Positions 1 to 12,539 of a stretch of 64,000 nt of DNA are shown piece by piece (positions within the stretch are counted from its first letter, which is position 1; the number at the start of each line of letters is the position of its first letter). Both the position numbers and the translations under genes were made by a program. The DNA is from Lamellibrachia satsuma (taxonomy: Eukaryota > Annelida > Polychaeta > Sabellida > Siboglinidae). The notes below the pieces were generated by a model that saw only the letters and a program-made list of their open reading frames with translations, had not been told where the DNA came from and made no database searches. The stretch spans positions 4,610,001-4,674,000 of the forward strand of contig BSQZ01000026.1 in NCBI GenBank assembly GCA_033239005.1, read 5' to 3'.

Positions 1-382
1 AGTCATACGTGTGTCTCTGTATATAATTGGCAGGCATGTATGCATTGTTGTATTCAATATATATTTCTGCTGCCGTATTTTAACTAAACTATCAGTAAGT
101 AGTGGAACATTGCAACACGCATATGTTGACAATGTTTGATTATAATTATGTTCTACGTTGCAACACTGGGTGTCTTTCATGTTGCCCTTGCCAAATTGGT
201 TATCGCACATTTGTCATTTAAAGACTGCCAGTTCACACTTCAATTGCAAAGTCTAAGCGCCATAAGAAAATAATCATGAAAATAAGACCGCCAAACGGAA
301 CAATGCACAACAAGAAACCGCTAAAGATAATGCACCAGTCAACCAGATGAGATGGCGCCATATTTTCATCACTCGACACAGC
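1..382. other. No gene recognised
   Basis: AT-rich sequence without a convincing open frame, repeat or tRNA-like element. I see nothing annotatable here. Confidence 0.4.
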
Positions 383-790
383 CTAACCGTTTGTCTGCGT
401 ACTCGTTTTTACGCGCGTATTTATCGCTGGCGGTTTGTCCTCTCCTTCTAGCGAGGTCATCACATCCGGGATTCGCTTGTCGCGACCCATCTCGTATTTT
501 CTAACCATTTTTATTGCAGCGCCGCCAGGTAGCCGATCCGCAGAACTGATGCTCCGTTTCTTCCGAGGACGATTGGCGTGCTTCTTCCGAGATAGCACAC
601 GGGCAATTCGTTCGAGAGCAGTTATCTTGCTCTTACCGCTAGGTGGGTCCGGCGAAGCGGCTTTGTTCCGCCGTACTTTTGCGTCGATTTCATTTTCTCG
701 CACACTATTTACCTTGTCAATATCATCAACAATCTTTTCTATTTTTGATACCGAATTCTTACGTAAAGAAGCAAGTTTGTGTCTTGTCAA
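383..790 (-). CDS. Unassigned basic 135-aa ORF
   Basis: An open frame in a locally GC-richer island. The predicted protein is rich in Lys, Arg and Ser, with basic clusters such as RKKHANRPRKKRS that would fit a nuclear localisation signal, and a charged helical stretch near residues 15-45. I do not recognise the family. The opposite strand is also open over much of the same stretch, so coding status is uncertain. It could be one exon of a larger gene or the ORF of a decayed mobile element. No splice sites or flanking exons could be tied to it. Confidence 0.25.
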   Translation of the reverse strand: MTRHKLASLRKNSVSKIEKIVDDIDKVNSVRENEIDAKVRRNKAASPDPPSGKSKITALERIARVLSRKKHANRPRKKRSISSADRLPGGAAIKMVRKYEMGRDKRIPDVMTSLEGEDKPPAINTRVKTSTQTNG

Positions 791-1138
791 AGTGGAAGTG
801 TGATATTGCCTGGCTGGATTCAGATCATACAGTTCCGGGTCGAGCGCTGTAGGAGAAAGAACAATGCGTTTGACTAGTACAGCTGTGGCAGCGTGTCGTT
901 CTTGAAGTCTACATTAGTGGGCTTAACTATTTGTTAAATATTACAAAGCGTCAATGTTTGAGACTCACAATCGAATTGCCATAACAACATGCATTCTCCA
1001 CATGTAGGTTGGAAACTATGGTCATACGTTATGCATATCCGAAAACGCGTGTGATAATGACTCGTTCTAGTAATGTTAGAAGAGCTATGCGTATTATTAA
1101 ATTCACAGCAAGTGCGACTGATTAATGTTGTCAATTAT

Positions 1139-1608
1139 ATTAAAGCGAAACAAAAATCATGGTTTTCGGCATATGCACCTATAAGAGGTACACAAACATA
1201 ACCATTTGTAACTACAATTGACAATATCACTCCAGTGGTTTACGAGGAAAACCTTGTTGAAAACACATCTTAATTTCATGGTCTTCGCCATGTTGTTGTA
1301 TAACCCTACGTCAAGTGTGTGGTATTCTGGCAATATTCGCTCGCCAACATATTGTGACTATGTGAACATTTCACTACAACATTAAAGCGCCTATCGGTCG
1401 CACTGGTCAACATGTCATCCCTCGGTCCTTCGGGGAAAGTACTGGAATCTTCCACTTCTATAACACATTCTGAATTAACACTCGCGTGATATTCTTGATG
1501 TTAGCAGCACGTCGTTAGTTTTTATTACAGGTGTATCTATTTTAGGCGCATAACCTCAAAACCACGACTTTTGTTTCGCTTTAATGTTATAGTGAAATGT
1601 TCACATAG
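1139..1608. mobile_element. MITE-like nested inverted repeats
   Basis: Two inverted repeats are nested here. An outer pair (1139-1167 with 1557-1585) begins ATTAAAGCGAAACAAAA and matches at most positions. An inner pair (1358-1389 with 1577-1608) matches at 31 of 32 positions, with one arm beginning CTATGTGAACATTTCAC. The outer right arm and inner right arm overlap by 9 bp at the shared word CGCTTTAAT. There is no coding capacity. This suits a non-autonomous DNA transposon, or one inserted beside another copy of its own family; no target-site duplication is clear. Confidence 0.6.
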
Positions 1609-1784
1609 AAACAATTGTCATGACACACGTTCCATTATGAACGGACGCAAATTCAATGATTTGTCGTTTTGTTTAAAGCAGTTGTATGGGAGAAATGCAG
1701 TAAGATAAAGGTCGGCCGCACACTATTATTAATAATATTAAGAGGAAAAAAGAAGGACTACGTTAATGCCAAATGTGTATGTAC

Positions 1785-1856
1785 GTGTGTGTGCGTGCGT
1801 GCGTGTGTGAGCGTGCGTGCGTGTGTGTGAGTGTGTGTGTGTGTGCGCGCGCGCGT
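1785..1856. repeat. TG/CG-rich microsatellite
   Basis: Degenerate (TG)n and (TGCG)n run of alternating purine-pyrimidine sequence, a potential Z-DNA former. Confidence 0.85.
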
Positions 1857-2080
1857 GATATACGCATATTACATACGTGTTGTGTACCAACAATGAGTTG
1901 TGGCGAATGGATGGATGGATTGAAGGCACTATAATATTATATAGTTTGCAATTGAATGTGGTTTAACAACACTAGAGACAAGGAGATCATGAGATCAAAT
2001 ACAAGTTTCTTAATACATTGAATGGTCATAAACATCATCGATACATGTATTTTCACACGTAAGCTAGAGGACAGGAAGTA

Positions 2081-2340
2081 GCGTTAGTAAAGGCACAGTG
2101 TTGACTGGATACAAGAGGGTACTCTTTTTCACAGCGGATGATAAATGAATGAAACAAATTATCTACATATTGTGTTAATGTCAGTCTTGGGAATATGTTT
2201 AAAAATAAAACTGACAGATCTATATCTGGTAAGGGCGGGCTATACACAGATGACATTTTTCTATCAATAAGCCAATGGCGTCCTTGTCCACTTGCCATCA
2301 AGAGCTTGTTACTTTTGGTGCCTATCTTGCTAAATTTTAA
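2081..2340 (+). mobile_element. LINE family A, 3' fragment (RT C-terminus + 3' UTR)
   Basis: Plus-strand translation gives the C-terminal tail of a CR1/jockey-type reverse transcriptase (pattern YSFSQRMINEWNKLS, with stops), followed by a non-coding 3' segment containing TTGTCCACTTGCCATC. The same tail and 3' segment recur at 4061, 13771 and 23413, all on the plus strand. It is 5'-truncated and decayed by in-frame stops. Confidence 0.7.
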
Positions 2341-2736
2341 CTGTATATAAGTTATTATTTTTGTGTTCGCCTGTTGGTCTGCATATACCCTCAACATGTT
2401 GAGGCCTGGCCGAATTTTGGAAGAAGAAGAAATCTACGTAACCAACAAAAGCCAAAAAACCGTTCCTTTCGTACGTCGGTTTGGCGGCAGCATTCCTTGT
2501 TTATACGGCGTAGATGTTCTGGCGGGGTTATCTCGATAGTAACGGTATAACGGCAGTGTCGTCTCACAGAGAAACATGCTGAACAGAAAGAAGAGGAGGA
2601 ACTCCTTCGACAACAGTATGACGACGAGGACTGGTGGCTTCCATTCAACCGGCGCCGCCATGTTCTCGGATTCTCTACAGCAAGCATCATGTGACCGTAA
2701 CGGTGAATTGCGGCGCGCCATCCGCTTTCCATCCAG

Positions 2737-2766
2737 TGACGTCATCTAGGTGGAAACGTATTTAAA
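2737..2766 (+). promoter_or_regulatory. CRE followed by TATA-like box
   Basis: A perfect CRE palindrome TGACGTCA (2737-2744) lies about 15 bp before TATTTAAA (2759-2766), next to a small GC-rich island that contains GCCGCCATG. The arrangement resembles a core promoter, but no plus-strand gene is evident before the GT microsatellite. Confidence 0.25.
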
Positions 2767-2848
2767 CTCGCGTGTTATATTTGACATGTGCGCATTGTCG
2801 GGTCAGATTCTTCTTCTTCTTCCTGTCAAGGACTGGGCTCCTTAAGAG

Positions 2849-2849
<1 letters not shown>

Positions 2850-2942
<93 letters not shown>
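2850..2942. repeat. (GT)n microsatellite
   Basis: About 46 uninterrupted GT dinucleotides. The Cys-Val open frame read through it is an artefact. Confidence 0.95.
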
Positions 2943-2944
<2 letters not shown>

Positions 2945-3039
2945 ACTAGTAGTTCCGGTTTGTGTCTGGGGTTCAATTTAAAATACGTTGCACCACTATC
3001 GAGGCAACGATAGTTGTTGGGGTTAAACCTATATTAAGA

Positions 3040-3585
3040 AAACTATATACAGGATCTGAAGTTATTTATGGAATGGTGAAGACTGGCTCCAGATTGCGGA
3101 GACTGCGGCCTAGTCGACTTTGGAAGGACTCCAGTGAAGGGGCTGAGGATATATAGGTTGGGAGGCGGTTCCACTCGACACTGTACGGGGGAAGAAAGAG
3201 TGAAAGAGGGCAGGGTGTTGGATCTGTCCCTGATGCAGGCGTTGTGCTCCCCTGGGCCTTGGGTCAGAGTGGTGGAAGACACTCGCTGGGTTGATGTCTG
3301 CAAGGCCTTTGTTGATTTTGTAGAGCATCCCCAGGCGGATATGTCGTCTTCGAAGTTCCATTTAACATTTTTTAGAATAGATGTTACACTGCCTGGTGAT
3401 CTGTCCGAGTAGTTGGTGTTCACGTATCTGGCTGCTCGGCGTTGGACTTTTTCAAGGAGTTGGGCTTCCCTTTGCTTGTGCGGATCCCAGTCAGCTGAGG
3501 CGTACTCCAATGTGGGGCTGGCATGGTGTGTCTTCAGTTGTCTGCTCGATCGATGATTATTGTTTCACTGTAGGCCTACGATAGA
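3040..3585 (-). mobile_element. LINE family B, RT C-terminal remnant
   Basis: The minus strand encodes the thumb and C-terminal portion of a CR1-like reverse transcriptase: a segment like EYASADWDPHKQ, then LEKVQRRAARYV, then in another frame RRRHIRLGMLYKI and HSFFPRTV. At least one frameshift separates these parts, so the copy is dead. A larger piece of the same family lies at 18380-19432, also on the minus strand. Confidence 0.75.
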
Positions 3586-3678
3586 GTAAGGCTGCCACGA
3601 ATCATTCATAGACCCATATTGACGATTTACTACGAGCTACGGCTCGTCATTTGCAGGAAGACTACAAAACGTCATCGT

Positions 3679-3752
3679 GGGCGGTGTAGCGTAGCGGTTA
3701 GAACGTCGGGTTCTCAGTCGAGAGAACCCGGGTTCAAATCCTGGATACTATA
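3679..3752 (+). mobile_element. tRNA-like SINE head
   Basis: Pol III-type A box (TAGCGTAGCGGTTAGAACG) and B box (GGTTCAAATCC) are about 30 bp apart, around a strong hairpin, GGTTCTC-AGTC-GAGAACC. It resembles the tRNA-like heads at 55291 and 62603 (TCTCAGTCGAGAGAACCCGG). The SINE body does not follow, so this is a truncated SINE or a tRNA pseudogene rather than a working tRNA gene. Confidence 0.6.
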
Positions 3753-4014
3753 CTATATTAGGACGTACTTTTTTAAACTGAGGAGTTGAGTTCTCTCCAA
3801 TATGTGATGTGGCTCAGAAAGCAGGCTTATGACGGACATACAACTGCCAACCTTCTACACTTAGTACCTTTGAAATGGCTTTGATACATAACGCGAATGT
3901 TCTGGCCACAACATATTACTAGCAAAGAACTGCTGAAACTGATCGAATATCTTGCTCAACGCAAGAAGATGACAATGGATGGGCCGTGTTTTGCAAAATG
4001 AGGATGAACACCTA

Positions 4015-4060
4015 CACCCACCCACCCACCCACCCACCCACCCACCCACCCACCCACCCA
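4015..4060. repeat. (CCCA)n microsatellite
   Basis: About eleven CCCA units directly before a LINE family A 3' fragment. Confidence 0.95.
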
Positions 4061-4190
4061 GAATTGACAGTTATCTGATAAGGTTGGGCTATACATAGAT
4101 GATAAAATTTTTGAACTCTCGATAAGCCAATGGCTTCTTTGTCCACTTGCTATCTGGAACTTGTTTGGGAAGGCAATCTTGTTAAATCTC
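4061..4190 (+). mobile_element. LINE family A, 3' end only
   Basis: Starts in the last RT codons (RIDSYLI..LGYT then stop), runs through the family 3' segment with GATAAGCCAATGGCTTC and TTGTCCACTTGC, and ends in CTTGTTAAAT. A short 5'-truncated insertion, immediately preceded by the CCCA microsatellite. Confidence 0.7.
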
Positions 4191-5605
4191 GTTAAAAAGG
4201 TCCCTCCTCAATACGATGTTTTCCTCGTCTCACTTCACTCATTTTGCAAAAAATCAAACCTAGCATCAACTATGACATGCTAGCTTGTTCGTGTGCAAAT
4301 GTGTGTAGTTTTTGCGAAGTCATCAGACAAACTATTAAATTATATAATTACGTATCCAGATTTTATTGAAGTGAAAACAGAAACTCCCGAATTTCGCCCT
4401 TGGTGAAATTTCATAACTTCATAATGTGACCAGCGAGAGGATGGACGTCCTGCCCAGTCACGCCTTGACCACACAAACTGTTTACAGTTTTGGATTTCCG
4501 CTATTTTGAGCTTTACCAGATATAACGACTAAAGAATTTTTTTCTCTCGATGATTTGAAAAAAACCGACTGCAAATATTACTTAAAATATTCACACACTA
4601 CATATTAGGACATCAACGAACTGGATTCGCGGTAGACTAAATCAGTTGAGGATGGAGTTTTAAATGTATAAATTATGCAACAAGCAGAAAGAGATTCCCA
4701 ATTATATAGCATCGTGCAATTAGAGAAGTGTGCTGGTAATAATTTCATTTTTTAATAATGTACAAAACCACACATTTAAACAAGGTTTCTTGAAATAAAG
4801 AATGCTGGCTGTGCTTGGTTACTGTACCAATGATTTGTTTTAATACATATTTGTATGACAAAAACATAACATCAAACGCACAAATAAGAACACTTGAATG
4901 ATCAAAAAAGGAATGTTAATAATATTCCTGTATGCATGTGACACCAAAAAAGAAACAACATAAATGGCAGAGCCCAAAGCAGTTATAACTCAACACAATA
5001 ACAGTTACCGTAGACACTACTAAATATGCCATACCACAACTCAAATTAGTCATCCAAAATGACATTAAACAAAGAAGACCGTGCAAGATAACAAAACGCA
5101 TGACTACACAGCGCATGGAACCTGTGTGCACAGCAGGGTCCTATCAGTGGGTGCAAACACATATTTTAATCAACCAAAATCAGTTTAGGCCACAACCTCG
5201 TCTCTCAATGTAGTCACCTGCCTTCGCTGCAGTTTGCGAGGTCTGTTTTTATTGTAATAAATTACATTATAGTCAAACACTATTTTAAGACTAAACATAA
5301 TTGCGTCTTGCAGGGATTGTATTAAATCCTTACTAATTACAATCATACACATTTTTAGCATAACCTGAACGAAATGTACAACTCACAATGGGTTCAGACA
5401 TTAATTTTGTCCATATTTCTTGCTCACGTACCAAAAATGTAAAACACAGCTATTTACCTTTAGTTTCATCAGATTCAATAAACTTAATGTAACATTTCTG
5501 TAATCCTATTATATTTTGGATAGTTGCGATATGTTGTGGTGTTGAGTTGCAATCGCAGTCTCTGTGTTCGAACACAACTACGAACAGAACGTATTTCAAC
5601 AACTA
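4191..5605. other. 3' flank of the minus-strand coiled-coil gene; no other gene seen
   Basis: AT-rich sequence with no supported ORF. Several minus-strand polyadenylation-like words occur (TTTATT on the plus strand, for example near 5250). They could serve the gene that ends at 5606. Confidence 0.35.
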
Positions 5606-8600
5606 TCACGCGAGACTTTGCCTAACGTTGTCCTCCATAGCTGTCAGCTGACTGATAACTTTGGCTGTTCCTGGCAACTTGTCCCTTACCACGTCCAGGA
5701 CTGAACCAAACACCTCATATGCCTGAAACATGTGGGTATTGTTGAATATTACAGTCATTCAGATTTAACACCAACTTGCGTTATTTTTAGCATTATAATA
5801 TCGGTGGTTTCTTATTTTGCGTCATTGAAACCAATTGTGTTATACATAGCATTTCGTAGAAGTCATCGTAGTTGCATTTCAAGATAATAATTAATGAAAC
5901 AAGACAACAATGATTCTTTATCGTTGCAACTAAATAAAATTTAATTATTTTTATAAAATTATTTTGGTCCTAAATCACATCAGTTTTATCAACCATTTCT
6001 CCACATTAAAGTATAAACAAATATTTTGTTACGTTTCATGTATAATCAGCAGGAAAGCCTTACCATTCTTACATTATGCTGTTTTAAATGCAAGCTTTTG
6101 GAACATTTAAAATATAGTTTCCCGATGGACAGTATACCACTGCAGTTGTTTATTTTAATGGACATCATAACAGACAGGTGTCTTCACAATATTATTTTAC
6201 TGGTGTCTTCAGGATATAAAAATAATCATTATTGGTTCTACATTCTTATTACCCCAGATTGTGTCATCTTGCTGGCTGAGAAGGTTTGTTGAAGCTCTTC
6301 TAATTTATTCAGGAACTTTGTGATCTGTTTCACGTTCTGTGAGCTTCGACTCTTTTCTTTCCGTTTAAATGCTTGCTCCGCGTGATCTGATTTCAGCCTA
6401 AAAAACCAGATCAAACATAATTCTAAATCGATGCCAATATAGCATCTTCTAGTAGAGTTATTTAGAAAGCATTGATTTGATACATGGCTAAAGAACCCTT
6501 TCAACGGCTGTTGTACCCTCTGTCTGCTAAGTGCCTCACAGGCACCCTACCGGAAGTAGCTCTGGACACAGCCTCGCAACCAGAGAGGAGGGAGCAAAAA
6601 TATAATATGGCAATGTTTAGTAATACATTCCTGATTCTAACTGCACATACATGGTTGTTCAGATTACACACAAATGATGCAAAATACAGTGGGTTTTAAA
6701 ATGAGGGTTCAACAAAAAACCGGATAATCACAATGTACCAAATTCTTTACAAAACCCCATAGCATTGTAGAAAGCACCAGAAGCTTAGTGATACAACTGA
6801 TCCGACTGAGACAAGAAGGAAGTCAAAGAAGAATGAGGAAGTATTCTGTCACCCAACAGCCACAGAACCTAGATGATGGATTTGATGAACATACCCTGTC
6901 AGTTCTTGTTGGAGACTTAATGTTTCTGCTTTTATCTTCCTGATTCTTGACCGTGTCTGGAATCAACATACGTGTTTTTAATACGTTTTAATAAAGGCTA
7001 TCTGGAATAACCTGTGGCGCCTTAGGAGGGTAACATGGCATAATGGTGGGGTGTTCACAGGTTTTGGTGAACGGTGGCGTTATGGCCCCACCTTTTAGGT
7101 TACTAAAATATATAGAGTAGGAATTTTAGCAAGTAGGGTAGTCCAGTGATGCAGTATATGCAAATAGGTATTATGTCGAGTATTGTCGGTGTTGGGTTAA
7201 TGTTTTAATGTGCTGGTGACGATGCCATGAATTGTCTTGTGTTGTAGGAATATTACTACATGTACTGTATTGCTATGTCGAAGTGTGGGCTCTGGGAGCA
7301 TTGTGTCCAGGCGGCTTAATATGATGCTCAGCCACAGGCTTGGCATGTGTTACAGGGTCCACATTTCATGCTCTTAATCGGAATACTATGCCATTAGGCA
7401 TACTCTTAATAAACGTCATTCATTTGGCCTTTTCATATCTTTACATCTGGCTTGCGTTGTTGATTGCATAAAGGTGAAATTGCGTGAATCTTTTGCCATG
7501 CGCTGAAATAATTGCATGCCCAATCGTGTTCAAAGTTATTTGAACACCAGATAGCAGATTTTTGCGTTTCGATACTAGCATTGTTTCTGTTTAATATCAG
7601 TAAGCATTATTATTGGTACAATGTAGTCTTTACTGAAACAGTAATTCTTTCCGACTCTAATTTGACGAACAAGTTGTACTTCCATCGACAATCGATCCAG
7701 CATGTTTATACACACCTGCCACCTAGCGATCAAAACGGGTAACGAATATTGTGAAATAAATCAAATCCACTTAGCATAGTGAAGCTCTACTCCAGTGATA
7801 ATCATACTAAGTTTACATAATTGAAATATATATATACAATATATAAAACATATTCAGTGCTGCATAATAATTAAATGGCAACTGTTTAACTTACTCGGAA
7901 TATGCCCAGTTTCAGTCGTTTCTCTTTCAGTTCATACCCAGACTGAAATATTCAAAATGCAGTATTTACGACTAGAATTACACACATACAGGTTGAAAGT
8001 TGTGCAACAAAAGTTACCTTAAAAATAAAAAAACCGCAGTGGGTTGCATTTTGAAAACAACGGGTACGTAAAATGCACATGCCACCACATATTTCTTTTT
8101 GCCGCTGGCATTTTGACATGCTGGTATTTTTGACAAGCCGTATCGAATTACAGCAGTTAATTGTTAGTTAGTAGCTGTACTAAACAATATGATGGGTGCA
8201 CCAAAACACATTATATAATTATGTATGTTACATTGGTTTGTATTTTTTCAAAGAAGAATTTTTGAACTTACAGCTTAATTGTCTGGGCCCTAGTGGATTC
8301 CTGGATTGTCTGCTAGGTGCTGCTATGACACCAGTGGTCATCATGACCTTTGGTGTATACTGGTACACTGTACATTGAAGGCATATCACGAGAAAAAATG
8401 ACTTGATATACTGGTAATATTGTGTGTAAACACTGTACTGTAAGCAGACAATCCCACTTATTTGATAAAAACAGACAAAACATGGTAACTATTTTTTTTT
8501 ACCACAGCAACAAATTAGTATGTAGTGTTACAATATCATACCTGACTTGACCGAGAATCTAGCCTCTTTTTCCCAGTTGTTTGATTAGAAGATTTTCGAG

Positions 8601-11600
8601 TTGTTGGGGCTCCAGCTTTTAACCTGAAATCAATAAAATTTATAACGCAACACTGCCTGTTATTTTTAAGCCACAGGTGTGTAATACTGGATGCCTTCAT
8701 TCTGGTTCATATGTGATCTCTGGGAAAATATGAACTGAACTGGCCTGGTGTGTCGGTTTATTTCTTTAATATAGAATTTTTCATGGCAGGGCATACATTT
8801 TTTAACAACAGCAATGATGGAAACAAACAATCACCAAGTACTACACTTCGCCATTAGGTGGCTACATATCTCTATATTTGCACTGGCAGGCAACGTTTTT
8901 GGTGTGGATGGATCAATATTATTATTCTTTGTAAAAAAATTGCTCTCCTCGTCCCCCCTAATAACAGGGCATAGTACTGTGACAGGTTAGGAAATGCAAG
9001 TATAACACTGATAAGTTGTTACATATTAATGGTAAGTTGTTACATATTAATGGTAAGTTGTTACATATTAATGGTGAATTGCAGCAATTTTGATGTTTAG
9101 ATTGCAGATAATCACTAACAATGCTACACTTACCTAGCATGTTCGTCTTGCAGACTTAGTAACTCAGAATTTTCATCCTCCATTTTGGCTCGGTTCTTAA
9201 AAACGACCGCAAATCACATGAAACTTATTCTAGGATTTTCAAATGGAATAAAAACATAGTGTAACGTACGCAGTGCAATATCAACAAGTGTATACCCGGT
9301 AATTAAACACAAGAGATTTATCAGGAACAGTAACAATGATACACTCACCTAAACACCAACCGCACCCACCAAAGTTGAGTTATGGCAGAATAATGAGTTA
9401 TCAACACCAAATCAAACTTATACACATTTCAAGCATACCTTAATGAAAAATAATTTATTATGAAAACAGTATTATTAAACAAATATACTTTTTATAGCAG
9501 CATGTTCTAAACTTACTTCAGATATTTCTGATTCAAGTCGTTTTGCTTCCTCAGCATAGTCAACCTGAAATATTAAACAATCAAATATTTCATCTTTGTT
9601 TGTGGGAGAAGTTAATGTTCAAAAAGTAATCAATTAATAAAAAAAGAATACAGTATTTTTTTCTGGGATTCTTTTCTGCTTGGGAAGTACATTTACATTC
9701 AAAAACCTTACTATTTTTTTGTGCATCAAACATTTGAGAAGAGATCATATCAACAGTGGATACAGTAGCAGGTGAAAATATACCTGCTTTGTTTGATGCG
9801 ATTCCTGCTGCACGAGGATGGAAGACTTGGTTTGACGCCCTTTTGCCCTGCGTGCCCCAGTAATTGCCCTGTTTCGTGTCCTCGATGTGGACATTTGACT
9901 TGCTCGTCTTGGTGACAAAGCAGAAACCGGCTTGGCAGACGCTGGCCTGAAATTGGTTTATTAGTTCATTTGTATGCCATTGTTCACAATTACTTTTTAA
10001 AGACAATTTCTAATGTAATCTTCAGTACCAAAACGGATAATTTTTCTTAAGGGGAAACAGCCTCCCCCGAAATAACGTTTGAAAAAAATTATTCCACCAT
10101 ATTCCTATAACTTTGAATGTTTACTATTTATAAAGTTCACTTTTATAACAATTACATATATATATATATAAATCACTTTTATTCATGGATAATGTGTGCC
10201 TCTATCAAGTAATCAATCCTATTATTCAATCTTTGATGGCCATTTACAAGAAATCACGTTTTTGGCAACAAGAAATTGCAACACTCTGGATGTAAAAATT
10301 ATATGCTCCTTTGGAATGGATTGTTGTGTTCGCATTAAAAATTTCTCTAAAACGTGTTTTGTCATGTGCAACATCTTGGGAGTAGTGCATAAAAATGTGT
10401 TGACAAATATTGCACTAACAATAATATAACTTTTTATTTGTTGCATGGGAATGGGGGTCCAGTAGAACAATTTTCAATCTATTTTTTACTCAGCAAGAAC
10501 CACGATATAGTTTGGACTGAAAAATTGTATTAGCTATGTAATAAAAAAAGCTTATCTGGGTGGGTTGTCTCTCGTTATGTGAATTAAACAACTGAAAAAG
10601 TTGACAAATGAGTTTTTGTAGGGTTAACCTCTTATTCTTCCATTATAATTCCTCAACAATTTGGCATACTTTTAATTGCTAGATAGTGAGTAATGCAAGG
10701 ATTCCTAGGATTGCTGCAGATGTTGCATGTCGTATGCATGAAATATTTACACTTGTGTTTTAGAAGTTGATGAAACTGGTGCGCACATTTAAATTTTGCC
10801 CCAAATTTTTGTGTGACCCAAACATTAAAATTTTTTAAACAGAAGACATGGAAATTATATTAACCACAGAGGAAATGTTTTTGGTCAAAATGAAGTTGTA
10901 CTAACTTGCGAATGGAGGATTTCCCTGGTGTAGTTGGGTGGACGCCAGTCAGTCTTGCCCGTCCGTCCACTCCAAGTCTGTGTAGGCTACTCAACAGCTT
11001 GGACGGGTCACCTAAGGGACCACGGGGGGTGTAACCGTGAAAACGGGGGGTGTCACTTGGTTGATCACGGGGGTTGTCATCTGGTTGACCACGAGAGGTG
11101 TCACCTGGTTGGTGACATGATGATGCGTCACCTTGTTGATGATATGATGCATCACCTGATTGATGACGTGACACGTCACCTGGATGACAATGTGATGTGT
11201 CACCTGGTTGACGACATGACGCATCACCAGTTTCATTGATGTTCAGCATGGGAATGTCAACACTGACCGGGTGAGATGCATGGTCAGACTCTGCCACATC
11301 ACTTTTATGACGGTCAGATGTCCAGTTGACTTCTGGTGCCCCCCAGACCGCAGACTGGAACGAACTAACCAAAGGTACACTGGGCCGAGTACACGTCACT
11401 TGACTGATGTCCTTACAAGACTTGTTGGCATTACGTAGTCGCGACCAAGTCGAAGCATTTGACATGTTCCCTTGTGACTCTCCCGTGTCATACTGATGAA
11501 GATTACTCAAATGATGCTGACCCCCATTGGTCGCAGGTTCACTGACACCGTCTTCTGGCTGACTGCCATCATTCTGCACATCTTCAATTCGTTCATCTTC

Positions 11601-12213
11601 TCCTGTGTTGTCATTGTGTGAATACCTGGTTTTCCTTTGCCTGTTGTGATCACGAGTAGGACGGTCCGTTTGTCCTGGCGGACTGGCATCAACTACATTT
11701 TCTGTTTCCGCAAAACAGAAAAAAAGAAGAAATAATTACCAGTCACAGTGATATATTTATATTTTCATGTGCTATTAATAAACAATGTGAGAACAGAGAC
11801 AAAAAGATACTCTTATATTAGCTATGCACTTTGTATTATCATATTTATGTGGTATTTTGTTTACAAAAGTGTCACTAGAGGAACAATCTATTTAATATTG
11901 TGAGACTATGTCCAATCTGTTAACAATTGTGACTTACAAAGAACTGTTTCCAATTAAATCATAATAGTAGCTAAACGATCGGTTTCCTAAGTAAAAGTTA
12001 GATTCCCATTAGGATATACACTGTACTTACATTCAAGAGTATTCACTTTAATAGTGTACAACAGAAACAAAATTAATGACAGCAACATATATAGTGTCTT
12101 ATGAGGTAGCTACCTTCGTGTGAGCATGTAGATGACATGGACCTCGTCTCGCGCCTGTAGGAATGGTACAGAGGCTGTTGACTTTCACTGACACTTGGTA
12201 CTGCATCAACGCT
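5606..12213 (-). CDS. Multi-exon host gene, repeat region plus coiled coil, unknown function
   Basis: Nine minus-strand exons carry GT/AG signals: 12114-12213, 10906-11701, 9784-9946, 9517-9564, 9134-9195, 8542-8623, 7895-7942, 6253-6397 and the terminal 5606-5722 (TGA at 5606-5608). Reading phase is continuous at every junction except 7895/6397, where one base is in excess. The product has a polar N-terminal half with a GDxS-type repeat, then a Ser/Arg/Lys-rich basic segment, then charged helical stretches (DYAEEAKRLESEISE; MEDENSELLSLQDEHA; YELKEKRLKLGIF; KQITKFLNKLEELQ) that predict a coiled coil. The C-terminus is about 38 residues with VFGSVLDVVRDKLPG. No first exon or start codon was found; it should lie above 12213. 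I do not recognise the protein. The basic tail plus coiled coil would suit a cytoskeletal, centrosomal or chromosomal protein, but that is a guess. Confidence 0.7.
9012..9075. repeat. 21-bp tandem repeat, three copies
   Basis: Three copies of TAAGTTGTTACATATTAATGG in an intron of the minus-strand gene. Confidence 0.85.
10906..11701 (-). CDS. Large central exon with GDxS repeats
   Basis: A 796-bp exon of the minus-strand gene. It is entered after one carried base from exon 12114-12213 and leaves with two, which complete a Lys codon with the first base of exon 9784-9946. It encodes about 265 residues of low-complexity, Ser/Asp/Gln/His-rich protein. The middle holds eight or so degenerate units of 9-11 residues around QPGDTS, HPGDVS, QSGDAS, QQGDAS and QPDDNP, suggesting expansion of a roughly 30-bp unit. 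No catalytic motif is visible, and the region is probably disordered. The plus-strand ORF over the same repeat is a shadow. Confidence 0.65.
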
Positions 12214-12539
12214 CTGAAAATTGAAACTCTGATATTTTCCTCCAGAAATTTCCTTCGTGACTTTTTAAAAGTAAAGTTTCTCCACTTGGCTTAATGTGCA
12301 TTATTCACAACTGAGTATTCTTGGTCAATGACACATGACAAGACACAGATTTACCCTGTGTGGGGTATTTTAATTCACCTGGCACCTAGACTTCAGGAAA
12401 GAGGAGGAACATACCTAACCAGGCATTGATTTACATGGGAAGTTGGTGATGCATAATGCATACTTAAGATGAATCCTACAAATTAGATGGCCATACGTTG
12501 TATCAAATCAAGATATTCTTGCAAAAACAAAATTGAAGA

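Noticed and set aside
2772..2981. Cys-Val ORF
   Set aside because: Translation of a GT microsatellite.
3679..3752. Functional tRNA gene
   Set aside because: Matches SINE heads elsewhere in the window and lacks a good acceptor stem.
10934..11239. Plus-strand repeat ORF (CHLVDH..)
   Set aside because: Antisense to a phased exon of the minus-strand gene.
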